The notes under the pieces are model-generated. The model saw only the letters and a program-made list of their open reading frames with translations, did not search any database and had not been told where the DNA came from. Positions 25,734 to 33,651 of a DNA stretch of 35,601 bases are shown here, piece after piece. The DNA is from Acetatifactor sp. Lineage in GTDB: Bacteria; Bacillota; Clostridia; Lachnospirales; Lachnospiraceae. A program made the position numbers and the translations under genes. The DNA lies in the NCBI GenBank assembly GCA_024403365.1, contig JAKSRX010000011.1, positions 1 to 35,601 of the forward strand. Reading direction: 5' to 3'. Every line of letters starts with the position of its first letter. The first letter of the stretch is position 1.

Positions 25734-26722
25734 TGGCGAAGTCAGCAGGCCAGAAACTGAAATTATTATATATTATCAGATATCTGTCGGAGAATACGGA
25801 TGAGAACCATCCCGCAAGCACCCAGACCCTGATCTCTTATCTGAAGAGCAACGATATCCATTCGGAGAGAAAAAGTATCTATGACGATATTCAGAAGTTG
25901 ATCGAGTTCGGTTACGATATCGTACAGGTACAGAGCAGACTGGGCGGCGGCTATTATCTGGCAGGCAGAGAGTTTGAACTGGCAGAGTTGAAACTCCTGG
26001 TAGATGCGGTACAGAGTTCCAGATTTATCACCACCAGAAAATCCAGAGAACTGATCAAGAAGCTGGAAACACTGGCAGGTAAGCATGATGCAGGCAAATT
26101 ACAGCGTCAGGTCTATGTATCCGGCAGGATCAAGACGGAGAATGAAAGTATCTATTATAATATCGATACCATTCATCGTGCGATCCAGGAGAATAAGCAG
26201 ATCACCTTCCGCTATATGGACTGGAACCTGAAGAAGGAACTGGTAGCCAGAAGCGTGGAGAACAGACAGGTAAGTCCCTGGGCACTGATCTGGAAGGAAG
26301 AGAATTATTACCTTGCAGCATATGATGCAGGGGATGCCATAATCAAGCATTACCGTGTGGATAAGATGGGTAAGGTAGCCCTGACGGAAGACAGCCGCCT
26401 GGGTGCTGAGGTATTCGAAAGGATCGATCCCGCGCAATATACCAACAGGACCTTCGGTATGTTCGCAGGTAAAGAAGAGACCGTGACTCTCCAATTTCCT
26501 GCAAAACTTGTGGGTGTTATCATTGACCGATTCGGACGAGATGCACAGGTGAGAAGCGTGGACGATCAGATCTGCAGAGTGAGAGCAAACGTGGCAGTCA
26601 GCGGCCAGTTTTTCGGATGGCTGGCAGGTATGGGAAAGGATGTCAGGATCGTTTCTCCGGAAAATGTGGTAAAAGAGTACAGGCAATGGCTTGTCAATAT
26701 ATTGAGCGAAATTGACCCCTAA
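25733..26722 (+). CDS. WYL-domain transcriptional regulator
   Basis: This 329-residue protein has an N-terminal winged-helix DNA-binding domain (residues about 8-65, with KLLYIIRYLSENTD and a GGYYLAGREF wing). A WYL ligand-binding domain follows at about 140-225, where WALIWKEENYYLAAYD carries the name-giving residues. A C-terminal WCX-type extension completes it. WYL domains sense nucleic-acid or nucleotide ligands in several bacterial stress systems. Its start overlaps the membrane-peptide stop by one base. The target genes cannot be identified; the neighbouring MutS-like gene or nrdD region are candidates. Confidence 0.88.
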   Translation: MAKSAGQKLKLLYIIRYLSENTDENHPASTQTLISYLKSNDIHSERKSIYDDIQKLIEFGYDIVQVQSRLGGGYYLAGREFELAELKLLVDAVQSSRFITTRKSRELIKKLETLAGKHDAGKLQRQVYVSGRIKTENESIYYNIDTIHRAIQENKQITFRYMDWNLKKELVARSVENRQVSPWALIWKEENYYLAAYDAGDAIIKHYRVDKMGKVALTEDSRLGAEVFERIDPAQYTNRTFGMFAGKEETVTLQFPAKLVGVIIDRFGRDAQVRSVDDQICRVRANVAVSGQFFGWLAGMGKDVRIVSPENVVKEYRQWLVNILSEIDP

Positions 26723-26752
26723 AATTATGTATGAATTTTAGGGGCTTTTTTT
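26716..26752 (+). terminator. Intrinsic terminator of the WYL regulator
   Basis: CCCCTAAAATT (26716-26726) pairs with AATTTTAGGGG (26734-26744), followed by seven T residues (26746-26752). The stem starts inside the coding end of the WYL gene. Confidence 0.92.
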
Positions 26753-26767
26753 GTTAACTTTTTCCCC

Positions 26768-26796
26768 TTTACTTGAGGGGTAAGTTCTAATATACT
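26768..26796 (+). promoter_or_regulatory. Candidate promoter of nrdD
   Basis: TTTACT (26768-26773), 17 bases, TATACT (26791-26796). It would leave a leader of about 145 bases with the NrdR-like sites downstream of the start point, which is not the usual arrangement, so another promoter closer to the sites remains possible. Confidence 0.4.
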
Positions 26797-26838
26797 TGTG
26801 TATGATTGGTACTATATATGGGCATATATTGATACACA

Positions 26839-26874
26839 CCCCTATATTTAGTGTTTAAACACAAGATATAGGAA
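26839..26874 (+). promoter_or_regulatory. Two NrdR-box-like operators upstream of nrdD
   Basis: Compared with the NrdR consensus ACACWATATATWGTGT, the bases 26839-26854 match at 13 of 16 positions (CCCCTATATTTAGTGT) and 26859-26874 at 12 of 16 (ACACAAGATATAGGAA). Their centres are 20 bases apart, about two helical turns, with the outer half-site poor in each. NrdR represses ribonucleotide reductase genes when dATP is plentiful. The gene directly downstream is nrdD. Confidence 0.6.
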
Positions 26875-26946
26875 TTGCGGGAAATACGCCTGTATATGTT
26901 AGTTTTATTAGATTCAGTGCTGTAAATAGAAGGGGAAAAAGTAGTT

Positions 26947-29131
26947 ATGAGTAGTAATTTTGATCAGGCATTATCTGAGAGCGCAAGTTCCTACGGGGAA
27001 GAGTACAAGCCTAAAAAAGAAGTATTTGTCATCAAAAAGGACGGCAGTAAGGAAGCCTTCAATGTACAGAAGGTCATCAATGCTGTAGGAAAGAGTGCAT
27101 ACAGAGCGCTGACCAAATTTACCGAGGAGGACGAGCGCAATATCTGCAAATATGTAGTGGCTAAGGTAGACGAACTGGATACAGACGCTATTCCTATCCC
27201 TATCATGCATAATATCGTTGAGAGCGCTTTGGAGCAGGTAAAGCCTCTGGTTGCTAAGAGCTACAGAGATTACCGTAACTATAAGCAGGACTTTGTCCGC
27301 ATGCTGGACGATGTATATAAGAAGAGCCAGTCCATCATGTATATCGGTGACAAGGAGAATGCAAATACCGACTCCGCACTGGTAGCTACCAAGAGAAGTT
27401 TGATCTTCAACCAGCTGAACAAGGAACTGTATCAGAAGTTCTTCATGACCACCGAGGAGATCCAGGCTTGCCGTGACGGATATATCTATGTTCATGATAT
27501 GTCTGCAAGACGTGATACCATGAACTGCTGTCTGTTCGATGTTCAGAACGTTCTTTCCGGCGGTTTTGAGATGGGTAATGTATGGTATAACGAGCCCAAG
27601 TCTCTGGATGTTGCATTTGACGTTATCGGTGACATCGTTCTTTCCGCTGCAAGCCAGCAGTATGGTGGATTCACCGTTCCCAGCGTAGACCTGATCCTGG
27701 AGCCTTATGCTGAGAAGTCCTACCAGAAATACATTGAGAAGTATACCCGTCTGGGCATTGATGCCGTATCTGCAGAGGCAGAGGCATACGCAGACGTTGT
27801 AAGAGAGTTTGAACAGGGCTTTCAGGGATGGGAGTACAAGTTCAATACCGTAGGAAGCAGCCGTGGCGACTATCCTTTCATTACTGTGACCGCAGGTACC
27901 GGTACCGGCAGATTTGCGAAGCTGGCAACCATCACCATGCTGAATGTCCGCAGAAGAGGACAGGGTAAGAAAGAATGCAAGAAGCCCGTTCTGTTCCCTA
28001 AAATCGTATTCCTTTATGATGAGAACCTTCACGGACCCGGAAAGCCCCTGGAGGATGTATTTGAAGCAGGTGTTAAATGTTCCGCTAAGACTATGTATCC
28101 CGACTGGCTTAGCCTTACCGGTAAGGGCTATGTGGCAAGCATGTACAAGCAGTACGGCAAGATCGTGTCTCCTATGGGCTGTCGTGCGTTCCTTTCTCCC
28201 TGGTACGAGAGAGGCGGAATGCATCCCGCAGACGACAAGGATGTACCTGTATTCGTTGGACGTTTCAACATCGGCGCTGTCAGCCTTCACCTTCCCATGA
28301 TCCTTGCAAAGGCAAGAAAGGAAGGCAAGGATTTCTATGAAGTACTGGATAAATATCTTGACCTGATCCGTCAGCTCCATATTCGTACTTACGCATATCT
28401 CGGCGAGATGCGTGCAAGCACCAACCCTCTGGCTTACTGTGAGGGCGGTTTCCTGGGCGGTCATCTGAAGCTTACAGACAAGATCAAACCTCTCCTGAAG
28501 TCTGCAACCGCAAGCTTTGGTATTACCGCACTGAACGAATTACAGGAACTGTACAACGGAAAGAGCCTGGTAGAAGATGGCAAATTCGCTGTAGAAGTTC
28601 TGGAATATATCAATGAGCAGGTGGCAAGATTCAAGGAGGAGGACGGTAATCTCTATGCGATCTACGGTACTCCCGCAGAGAATCTGTGCGGTCTTCAGGT
28701 AAAGCAGTTCCGTGAGATCTACGGTATCGTTGAGGGCGTATCCGACAGAGAGCAACAGTTTCCACTGCCACGTTTCCGAGGACATTACCCCTATCCAGAA
28801 GCAGGATCTGGAGGAGAGATTCTGGAATCTTTCCAACGGCGGCAAGATCCAGTATGTAAAATATCCCATCGATTACAACATGGAAGCTATCAAGACTCTG
28901 ATCCATCGTGCTATGGAGATGGGCTTCTATGAGGGCGTAAATCTTTCCCTTGCTTATTGTGATGACTGCGGCCATCAGGAGTTGGAGATGGATGTCTGCC
29001 CTAAGTGCGGAAGCCGCAACCTGACCAAGATCGATCGAATGAACGGATATCTGTCATACTCCAGAGTCCATGGAGATACCAGATTGAATGATGCCAAGAT
29101 GGCAGAGATCGCTGAAAGGAAGTCAATGTAA
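26947..29131 (+). CDS. nrdD: Anaerobic ribonucleoside-triphosphate reductase NrdD, reading frame broken near 28750
   Basis: NrdD reduces ribonucleoside triphosphates to dNTPs without oxygen, using a glycyl radical. The first frame (26947-28932) holds an N-terminal ATP-cone (FVIKKDGSKEAFNVQKV, about residues 27-120) and most of the barrel, up to IYGIVEGVSDRE. It then shifts; the expected continuation NSFHCHVSEDI is in the next frame and runs to 29131. That second part carries the zinc cysteines (CDDC, CPKC) and the glycyl-radical motif RMNGYL. Compared with the usual DxxYxxNSFH spacing about three residues are missing, so an 8-base deletion fits better than one extra base. This is a true mutation or a sequence/assembly error. 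GAAGGGG (26929-26935) is the ribosome site. Confidence 0.9.
28747..28757 (+). other. nrdD: Frameshift site in nrdD
   Basis: The frame GAC AGA GAG CAA CAG changes to AGC AAC AGT TTC CAC at this point. No slippery heptamer (such as AAAAAAG) or long mononucleotide run is present, so programmed frameshifting looks unlikely. Confidence 0.8.
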
Positions 29132-29691
29132 TGAGATACCACAATATTACAAAAGACGATATGCTAAACGGCGATGGTTTGCGTGTAGTCCTCTGGGTCG
29201 CAGGTTGTAATCATTGCTGTAAGAATTGTCAGAATCCGATCACATGGGATCCCGATGGTGGTCTGCCTTTCGATGAAGCAGCCAAGAAGGAGATCTTTGA
29301 TCAGTTAGATAAAAGTTATATTTCCGGTATTACATTCTCCGGCGGAGATCCCTTGCATCCCGCCAATCGTCTCGGTGTACGTGAGTTGATCGCCGAGATC
29401 AGAGAGAAGTATCCCAAGAAGACCATCTGGCTCTACACCGGTGATGTCTGGGAAAATATTATGTATTATCCTGTGATGAAGAGCATCGATGTAGTCGTAG
29501 ACGGCGAGTTCGTAGAAGATCTGAAGGATGTGAAACTGCTCTGGAAGGGAAGTAAGAACCAGCGTGTCATTGATGTACAGAAGTCTCTGGCACAGCCGGA
29601 TCCGTTGATCCCTGTTCTGCATTGCGCAGATTATGCGGATGCTTACAAGATCAGTGAGAAGCCTTCCAATATCTGCGGATGTTGCGACTAA
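29131..29691 (+). CDS. nrdG: Anaerobic ribonucleotide reductase activating protein NrdG
   Basis: NrdG is a small radical-SAM enzyme that cleaves S-adenosylmethionine to install the glycyl radical on NrdD. The 186-residue sequence has the CX3CX2C cluster at C26, C30 and C33 (GCNHCCKNC), the SAM-binding GD/GGDP region (SGGDPLHP), and an WLYTGD segment. A cysteine pair ends the protein (CGCCD). Its start overlaps the nrdD stop by one base (TAATG), so the pair is translationally coupled. An intact nrdG coupled to the end of nrdD argues that nrdD is functional in the organism. Confidence 0.95.
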   Translation: MRYHNITKDDMLNGDGLRVVLWVAGCNHCCKNCQNPITWDPDGGLPFDEAAKKEIFDQLDKSYISGITFSGGDPLHPANRLGVRELIAEIREKYPKKTIWLYTGDVWENIMYYPVMKSIDVVVDGEFVEDLKDVKLLWKGSKNQRVIDVQKSLAQPDPLIPVLHCADYADAYKISEKPSNICGCCD

Positions 29692-29706
29692 TTTGCGGAG
29701 GATACG

Positions 29707-30219
29707 ATGAAAAGAGTAGCACAGTTTATGAAGGTCAGCTTTGAGAACTTCAAAGCGGCCGTTAAGGATGATTTCCCTCAGTATTCCGAGGAAGAGATCT
29801 TGAACATGTATGACGCACTGAAGCTTCCCAAGAGAGCCACAAAGGGTTCAGCAGGATATGATTTTTGTGCTCCTTTCGGTTTTAAACTGGAACCGAATCA
29901 GACCATCAAGATCCCTACCGGAATCCGTTGCAGAATGGATGAGGACTGGGTTCTGAAGATCTACCCCAGAAGTGGATTGGGATTCAAATTCAGACTGCAG
30001 ATGAATAATACGGTCGGAATTATCGACAGCGACTATTTTAACTCAGATAATGAAGGACATATTTTCATCAAGATGACAAATTGTTCCAATGAAGGAAAGA
30101 CAGTTGAGGTGGCTGCAGGAACAGGATTTGCGCAGGGAATTTTCTTAGAGTATGGTATCACCGTAGATGATGACGCAGACGGTGTCAGAAACGGTGGATT
30201 CGGAAGTACTACAAAATAG
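29707..30219 (+). CDS. dut: dUTP diphosphatase (dUTPase)
   Basis: dUTPase converts dUTP to dUMP, keeping uracil out of DNA and supplying thymidylate synthesis. The 170-residue protein carries the trimeric dUTPase motifs: AGYDFCAP, PRSGLGFK, GIIDSDYF (catalytic aspartate), and the C-terminal flexible GGFGSTTK arm. The N-terminal 35 residues are an extension relative to minimal dUTPases. It lies 15 bases after nrdG with GGAGG at 29697-29701, so it shares the nrdDG operon, which makes sense for dNTP balance. Confidence 0.9.
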   Translation: MKRVAQFMKVSFENFKAAVKDDFPQYSEEEILNMYDALKLPKRATKGSAGYDFCAPFGFKLEPNQTIKIPTGIRCRMDEDWVLKIYPRSGLGFKFRLQMNNTVGIIDSDYFNSDNEGHIFIKMTNCSNEGKTVEVAAGTGFAQGIFLEYGITVDDDADGVRNGGFGSTTK

Positions 30220-30224
30220 TGATC

Positions 30225-30261
30225 AAGCTCCCCTTTGGCAATTCCTGAAGGGGAGCTTCTT
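30225..30261 (+). terminator. Probable weak terminator of dut
   Basis: A perfect 11-base stem (30225-30235 with 30248-30258) is followed only by CTTCTTA-like pyrimidines (30257-30261), so termination may be partial. Confidence 0.55.
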
Positions 30262-30288
30262 ACTGTGCAAAAACCATAGTTTTGTAAG

Positions 30289-30317
30289 TTGATATCTTAA
30301 TACATATGTGATAAGAT
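30289..30317 (+). promoter_or_regulatory. Promoter of the DegV gene
   Basis: TTGATA (30289-30294), 17 bases, TAAGAT (30312-30317). An 8-base hairpin (30316-30323 with 30329-30336) lies at the transcription start and could protect the 5' end. Confidence 0.7.
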
Positions 30318-30376
30318 GTAGTTATTAAAACTACATAGGAATTATGTAGAAAGTTTCAAAAAGGATGGTGTAGATT

Positions 30377-31249
30377 ATGTTTAAGATCGTGACCGATAAT
30401 ACAGCTGATCTGCCGAAGGAGTATCTGGAAGCAAATCACATTGATGTGGTTTCATTGTCTTATATCGTGGATGGTGTGACTTACGGCAAAGAGAAGGAAC
30501 TCAGCGTAGAAGAGTTCTACAAGGGAATGAGAGAGGAAGGCAAAATGCCCACCACATCTCAGGTCAATCCCGAGGAGGCGAAGGAGTTCCTGACCGAAGT
30601 GATGATAGAGAGCAAGGAGATCCTTTATCTTGCCTTTTCCTCCGGACTGAGCGGTACCTATTCTTCTGTCAATATTGCGGCAGAAGAACTGCGTGAAGAG
30701 AATCCGGATCTGAAATTGATCATTATTGATACCTTGAGTGCATCTATGGGAGAAGGCCTGGTGGTTCATAAGGCGATCAAACTCCGCGACGAGGGAAAGA
30801 GCCTGGAAGAGACAGCAGAGTGGATCGAGAACCACAAACTGAACTGTGTACATGTCTTTACAGTAGACGATCTGTTCCATCTTCACAGAGGCGGACGTGT
30901 CAGCAAGGCTGCTGCGGTGCTTGGAACACTGGTTGCGGTGAAACCCAAGCTGCATGTAGATGATGAAGGTCATCTGATCCTTATTGATAAGGTGCGCGGT
31001 CGTAAGAAGGCATTGAAGGCACTGGTAGATTACATGGAGGAGAAGATGGGCTCCTACACTGAGGAGAATCGATCCGACATGATCATGATCAGCCACGGCG
31101 ATTCCCTGGAGGATGCGGAATATGTCAGAGATCAGATCAAGGAAAGACTGGGAATTGAGAATTGCATGATCAACTCTATCGGACCTACCATCGGTACCCA
31201 TGCAGGTCCCGGAACCATTGCTTTGTTCTTTATGGGTGAATCCAGATAA
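30377..31249 (+). CDS. DegV family fatty-acid-binding protein
   Basis: DegV proteins bind fatty acids; in some Firmicutes the related FakB delivers them to the kinase FakA for incorporation into phospholipids. The 290-residue sequence has the family N-terminus (FKIVTDNTADLPKEYLE), TTSQVNPEEA, the lipid-pocket SGLSGTYSS, DDLFHLHRGGRVSKAAA, and a terminal IGPTIGTHAGPGT. The gene has its own promoter and ends at a strong hairpin, so it is probably monocistronic. No fakA is in the window, so FakB identity is not proven. Confidence 0.9.
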   Translation: MFKIVTDNTADLPKEYLEANHIDVVSLSYIVDGVTYGKEKELSVEEFYKGMREEGKMPTTSQVNPEEAKEFLTEVMIESKEILYLAFSSGLSGTYSSVNIAAEELREENPDLKLIIIDTLSASMGEGLVVHKAIKLRDEGKSLEETAEWIENHKLNCVHVFTVDDLFHLHRGGRVSKAAAVLGTLVAVKPKLHVDDEGHLILIDKVRGRKKALKALVDYMEEKMGSYTEENRSDMIMISHGDSLEDAEYVRDQIKERLGIENCMINSIGPTIGTHAGPGTIALFFMGESR

Positions 31250-31259
31250 GATACACAAT

Positions 31260-31288
31260 AAGGCGCTTTCTTTACGGAAGCGCCTTTT
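31260..31288 (+). terminator. Intrinsic terminator of the DegV gene
   Basis: An 11-base stem (31260-31270 with 31276-31286, one G-U pair, loop TTTAC) followed by TTTT (31285-31288). Confidence 0.8.
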
Positions 31289-31319
31289 GAACAGATAAAA
31301 CATTTCGAGGGATTATTAC

Positions 31320-31862
31320 ATGAAAGATCTATTGGCGCTGTATGCCGCCTTTTTCAGAATAGGCGGGCTTACCTTCGGAGGCGGTTTGACCATGCTCCCG
31401 ATGCTGAAATATGAATTGGTGGAAAAGAAACACTGGGTGGAAGAGGCAGACCTTCTGGATTACTATGCGGTGGGACAATGTACCCCCGGTATCATTGCTG
31501 TGAATGTAGCCACATTTGTGGGCTATAAGAAAAAGGGGATTCCCGGCGCTATCTTTTCCACGTTGGGCATGATCAGCCCTTCTTTGATCATCGTATCCAT
31601 TCTTGCACTGTTCCTGGAGCAGTTCATGAGCAATCAGGTCATTGCTCATGCGGTAGCGGGAATCAAGGTAGTGGTATGTGCCCTGATGTTGAATACCGTA
31701 GTGACCATGGCAAAGAAGACGGTCAAAAATGTGACAGCTGCCATCGTCTGCGTGATCTCTTTTCTCCTTGCTATGTTTTCTCCGATTCCCACAGTACTTT
31801 TGGTGGTTTGTGCCGGCGTATTCGGAATCGTATTATATAAAATGGGGAGGTTCAAAGAATGA
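31320..31862 (+). CDS. Half-size chromate transporter family protein, first subunit
   Basis: This 180-residue membrane protein is a short-chain member of the CHR family (PF02417 type), which usually works as a pair with a sister gene. The N-terminal motif GGLTFGGGLTMLPML and the segment QCTPGIIAVNVATFVGY are typical. About five to six membrane spans are visible. It overlaps the next gene by four bases (ATGA, 31859-31862). Family members export chromate in some bacteria; in gut anaerobes the natural substrate is unknown and may be another anion. Confidence 0.87.
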   Translation: MKDLLALYAAFFRIGGLTFGGGLTMLPMLKYELVEKKHWVEEADLLDYYAVGQCTPGIIAVNVATFVGYKKKGIPGAIFSTLGMISPSLIIVSILALFLEQFMSNQVIAHAVAGIKVVVCALMLNTVVTMAKKTVKNVTAAIVCVISFLLAMFSPIPTVLLVVCAGVFGIVLYKMGRFKE

Positions 31863-32416
31863 GAGTATTTTTAGATCTGTTCATTGAATTCTTCCAGATC
31901 GGATTGTTTGCCATCGGCGGAGGCCCGGCAACCATTCCTTTCCTGATGGATCTGCCCAACAGACATGACTGGTATGAAGTGCCCGATGTGGCGAATATGC
32001 TGGCAGTCAGCGAAAGTACACCGGGTCCTATCGGTATCAATATGGCTACCTATGCAGGCTATAATGCGGCAGGCTTTCTTGGCGGAATCGCAGCAACGCT
32101 GTCCCTGGTGCTTCCCAGCCTGATCGTTATTATTCTGATCGCGAAGCTTCTGGATAATTTCAGTAAAAATATGTATGTGAAGTCCAGTTTTGGCATGATC
32201 AGACCGGCAGTTACAGGCTTGATCGCAACAGCGGTGTACGGCATCTTCAGAGCAGCTTTATTTACCGATGCCTCGGGTAACTTCAGATTTCCTGTGGTCC
32301 TGTTCCTGGTCTGCCTGGGATATTTTGCTTTGATGAGTCTAAAGAAACTGAAGAAACTGCATCCGGCCTTCTGGATCCTCTGCGGTGCTGTTATGGGTAT
32401 CGTATTTAAGCTTTAG
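31859..32416 (+). CDS. Half-size chromate transporter family protein, second subunit
   Basis: The 185-residue sister of the preceding gene has the same opening pattern (FFQIGLFAIGGGPATIPFL) and ESTPGPIGINMATYAGY. The two differ in the P/G-rich motif, as expected for the two halves of a heteromeric transporter with opposite membrane topology. GGGAGG upstream (31847-31852) lies inside the first gene. The surE gene begins 21 bases later and may be co-transcribed. Confidence 0.87.
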   Translation: MRVFLDLFIEFFQIGLFAIGGGPATIPFLMDLPNRHDWYEVPDVANMLAVSESTPGPIGINMATYAGYNAAGFLGGIAATLSLVLPSLIVIILIAKLLDNFSKNMYVKSSFGMIRPAVTGLIATAVYGIFRAALFTDASGNFRFPVVLFLVCLGYFALMSLKKLKKLHPAFWILCGAVMGIVFKL

Positions 32417-32437
32417 TATATTGGGAGTAATGTTTTT

Positions 32438-33154
32438 ATGAACAAAAGAATCTTGATCACAAATGATGACGGCATCGATGCGAGCGGCATCATACGCCTG
32501 GCAAAGGCGGCCACCAAATACGGAGAAGTGTGGGTGGTGGCACCGGAGTCTCAGAGAAGTGCCGCAAGTCACAGCATTACCTTGAGAACCTACATCGATG
32601 TAACGGAACATAATTTTCCTGTGCCCGGGGTAAAAGCCTTTGCGATCACAGGAACCCCTGCAGACTGTATCAGATTGGGAGTATTGCATATTTTGCCTAA
32701 GAAGCCGGACATTGTGCTTTCCGGTATCAATTTCGGATACAACGCAGGTACGGATGTACAGTATTCCGCCACGGTAGGCGCAGCCATGGAAGCAGTCTTC
32801 CAGGGTGTGGCGGCAGTGGCTCTGTCGGAAGGAACTGACGAAGGTTATCAGGTCACGGATGCTTATCTGGAGCAGATAATGGATGAAGTGATGGAGACGA
32901 AGTATACGCCCGGAAAGATCGTGAATGTGAATTTCCCCACTTGTAAGGTGGAGGAGGTAAAGGGTATCCTTCGCGACAGGATCAATTCACAAGGCTGCAT
33001 CTACAGAGATCGTTATGATTGTACGGAACTGGGCGATGGGACCAGACGTTATCAGGTCAGAGGCCAGTACAACGAAGACGTAGAAGACGGTTCGGATCTG
33101 AGAGCACTTTTTGATCATTATATCTCCATCGGTACCGTTACAAATCTGCACTAA
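32438..33154 (+). CDS. surE: 5'/3'-nucleotidase SurE
   Basis: SurE dephosphorylates nucleoside 5'- and 3'-monophosphates and has survival roles in stationary phase. The 238-residue protein has the metal site TNDDGI (aspartates 8-9), VVAPESQRSAASHSIT, GTPADCIRLG, and the asparagine in SGINFGYNAGTDVQYSATVGAA. The family length is normal. A GGGAG site (32422-32426) precedes the start, and a clear terminator follows the stop. Confidence 0.95.
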   Translation: MNKRILITNDDGIDASGIIRLAKAATKYGEVWVVAPESQRSAASHSITLRTYIDVTEHNFPVPGVKAFAITGTPADCIRLGVLHILPKKPDIVLSGINFGYNAGTDVQYSATVGAAMEAVFQGVAAVALSEGTDEGYQVTDAYLEQIMDEVMETKYTPGKIVNVNFPTCKVEEVKGILRDRINSQGCIYRDRYDCTELGDGTRRYQVRGQYNEDVEDGSDLRALFDHYISIGTVTNLH

Positions 33155-33168
33155 GCAATATCTTTTTC

Positions 33169-33204
33169 AAGCGGTCAGGGACAATTCGTTCCTTGACCGC
33201 TTTT
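33169..33204 (+). terminator. Intrinsic terminator of surE
   Basis: A 13-base stem (33169-33181 with 33190-33202, one G-T pair) ends in TTTT (33201-33204). Its 3' arm also holds the -35 of the next promoter. Confidence 0.85.
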
Positions 33205-33221
33205 CTTACTTATGCTATGAT
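33193..33221 (+). promoter_or_regulatory. Promoter of the cobalamin-riboswitch unit
   Basis: TTGACC (33193-33198), 17 bases, TATGAT (33216-33221). The start point near 33228 lies about 20 bases before the aptamer. Confidence 0.8.
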
Positions 33222-33249
33222 GAAGCCAATTGAATACTCGATAAGAGAA

Positions 33250-33446
33250 GATACGGTTTGAAAAGTTGTGAACTGAGTAGATAAAAGGGAATCCGGTTCG
33301 AATCCGGAACAACCGCCATTACTGTATTTGACGAATCGAAGAATACCATATGCCATTGAAGTTGCTTGTAGAAATGCGGGAACTTTGAGAAGGCGTATTC
33401 TTTGCGTGAAATTTCACTGATCATAAGTCAGGATACCTGCCGTATC
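33250..33446 (+). promoter_or_regulatory. Cobalamin riboswitch aptamer
   Basis: The bases 33155-33651 hold no gene but contain this RNA. P1 is a perfect seven-base pair, GATACGG (33250-33256) with CCGTATC (33440-33446). Conserved blocks appear in order: GGGAATCCGG with TCCGGAAC (33277-33310), AACCGCCATTACTGTA (33311-33326; consensus has CCGCTACTGT), the B12-box-like GCCATTG (33352-33358), and AGTCAGGATACCTGCC (33426-33441; consensus AGTCAGGAGACCTGCC). The aptamer binds adenosylcobalamin or a related corrinoid; high ligand normally turns expression off. Confidence 0.95.
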
Positions 33447-33624
33447 ATCTGTAAGGTTAACCATGATTGGGCGTGAAGAGTGCAACCGATCTATCTGTTT
33501 TGCAGACAGTTTCGGCCTGCACTTGTTTTAGTGCCGCGACAGTACTGTTTCTTTTTCGTATGCTCTTTTGGATAGATCAGTTGTACTCTTTCTCCTTGCT
33601 TTGTGGGAGAAAGAGTATTTTTTT
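33447..33624 (+). promoter_or_regulatory. Expression platform of the cobalamin riboswitch
   Basis: Two pairings compete here. Hairpin A is 33479-33484 with 33518-33523, with inner pairs 33486-33489/33512-33515 and 33495-33498/33506-33509. Helix B is 33483-33495 with 33571-33583 (12 of 13 pairs) and stacks on the terminator stem. They share bases, so only one can form at a time. The switching direction is inferred. Confidence 0.55.
33584..33624 (+). terminator. Riboswitch-controlled intrinsic terminator
   Basis: TACTCTTTCTCC (33584-33595) pairs perfectly with GGAGAAAGAGTA (33606-33617), followed by seven T residues (33618-33624). It lies between the cobalamin aptamer and the two downstream genes. 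Confidence 0.92.
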
Positions 33625-33651
33625 GCCAAAAATAAGAAAAGGAGGGATGGA

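Noticed and set aside
26821-26880. AT-rich repeats upstream of nrdD as a possible replication or attachment site
   Set aside because: The pattern is better explained by NrdR-like operators; no integrase or flanking repeats are present.
26971-28464. Minus-strand open frame of 497 codons over nrdD
   Set aside because: Antisense shadow of the clearly coding nrdD frame.
28712-29131. Separate small gene beginning at 28712
   Set aside because: Its first residues have no similarity to a start region; from NSFHCHV on it is the C-terminus of nrdD, so it is part of the broken gene.
33250-33446. Possibility that the noncoding region is a tRNA or another T-box
   Set aside because: No cloverleaf or T-box core is present; the ordered cobalamin aptamer blocks and the P1 pairing explain it.
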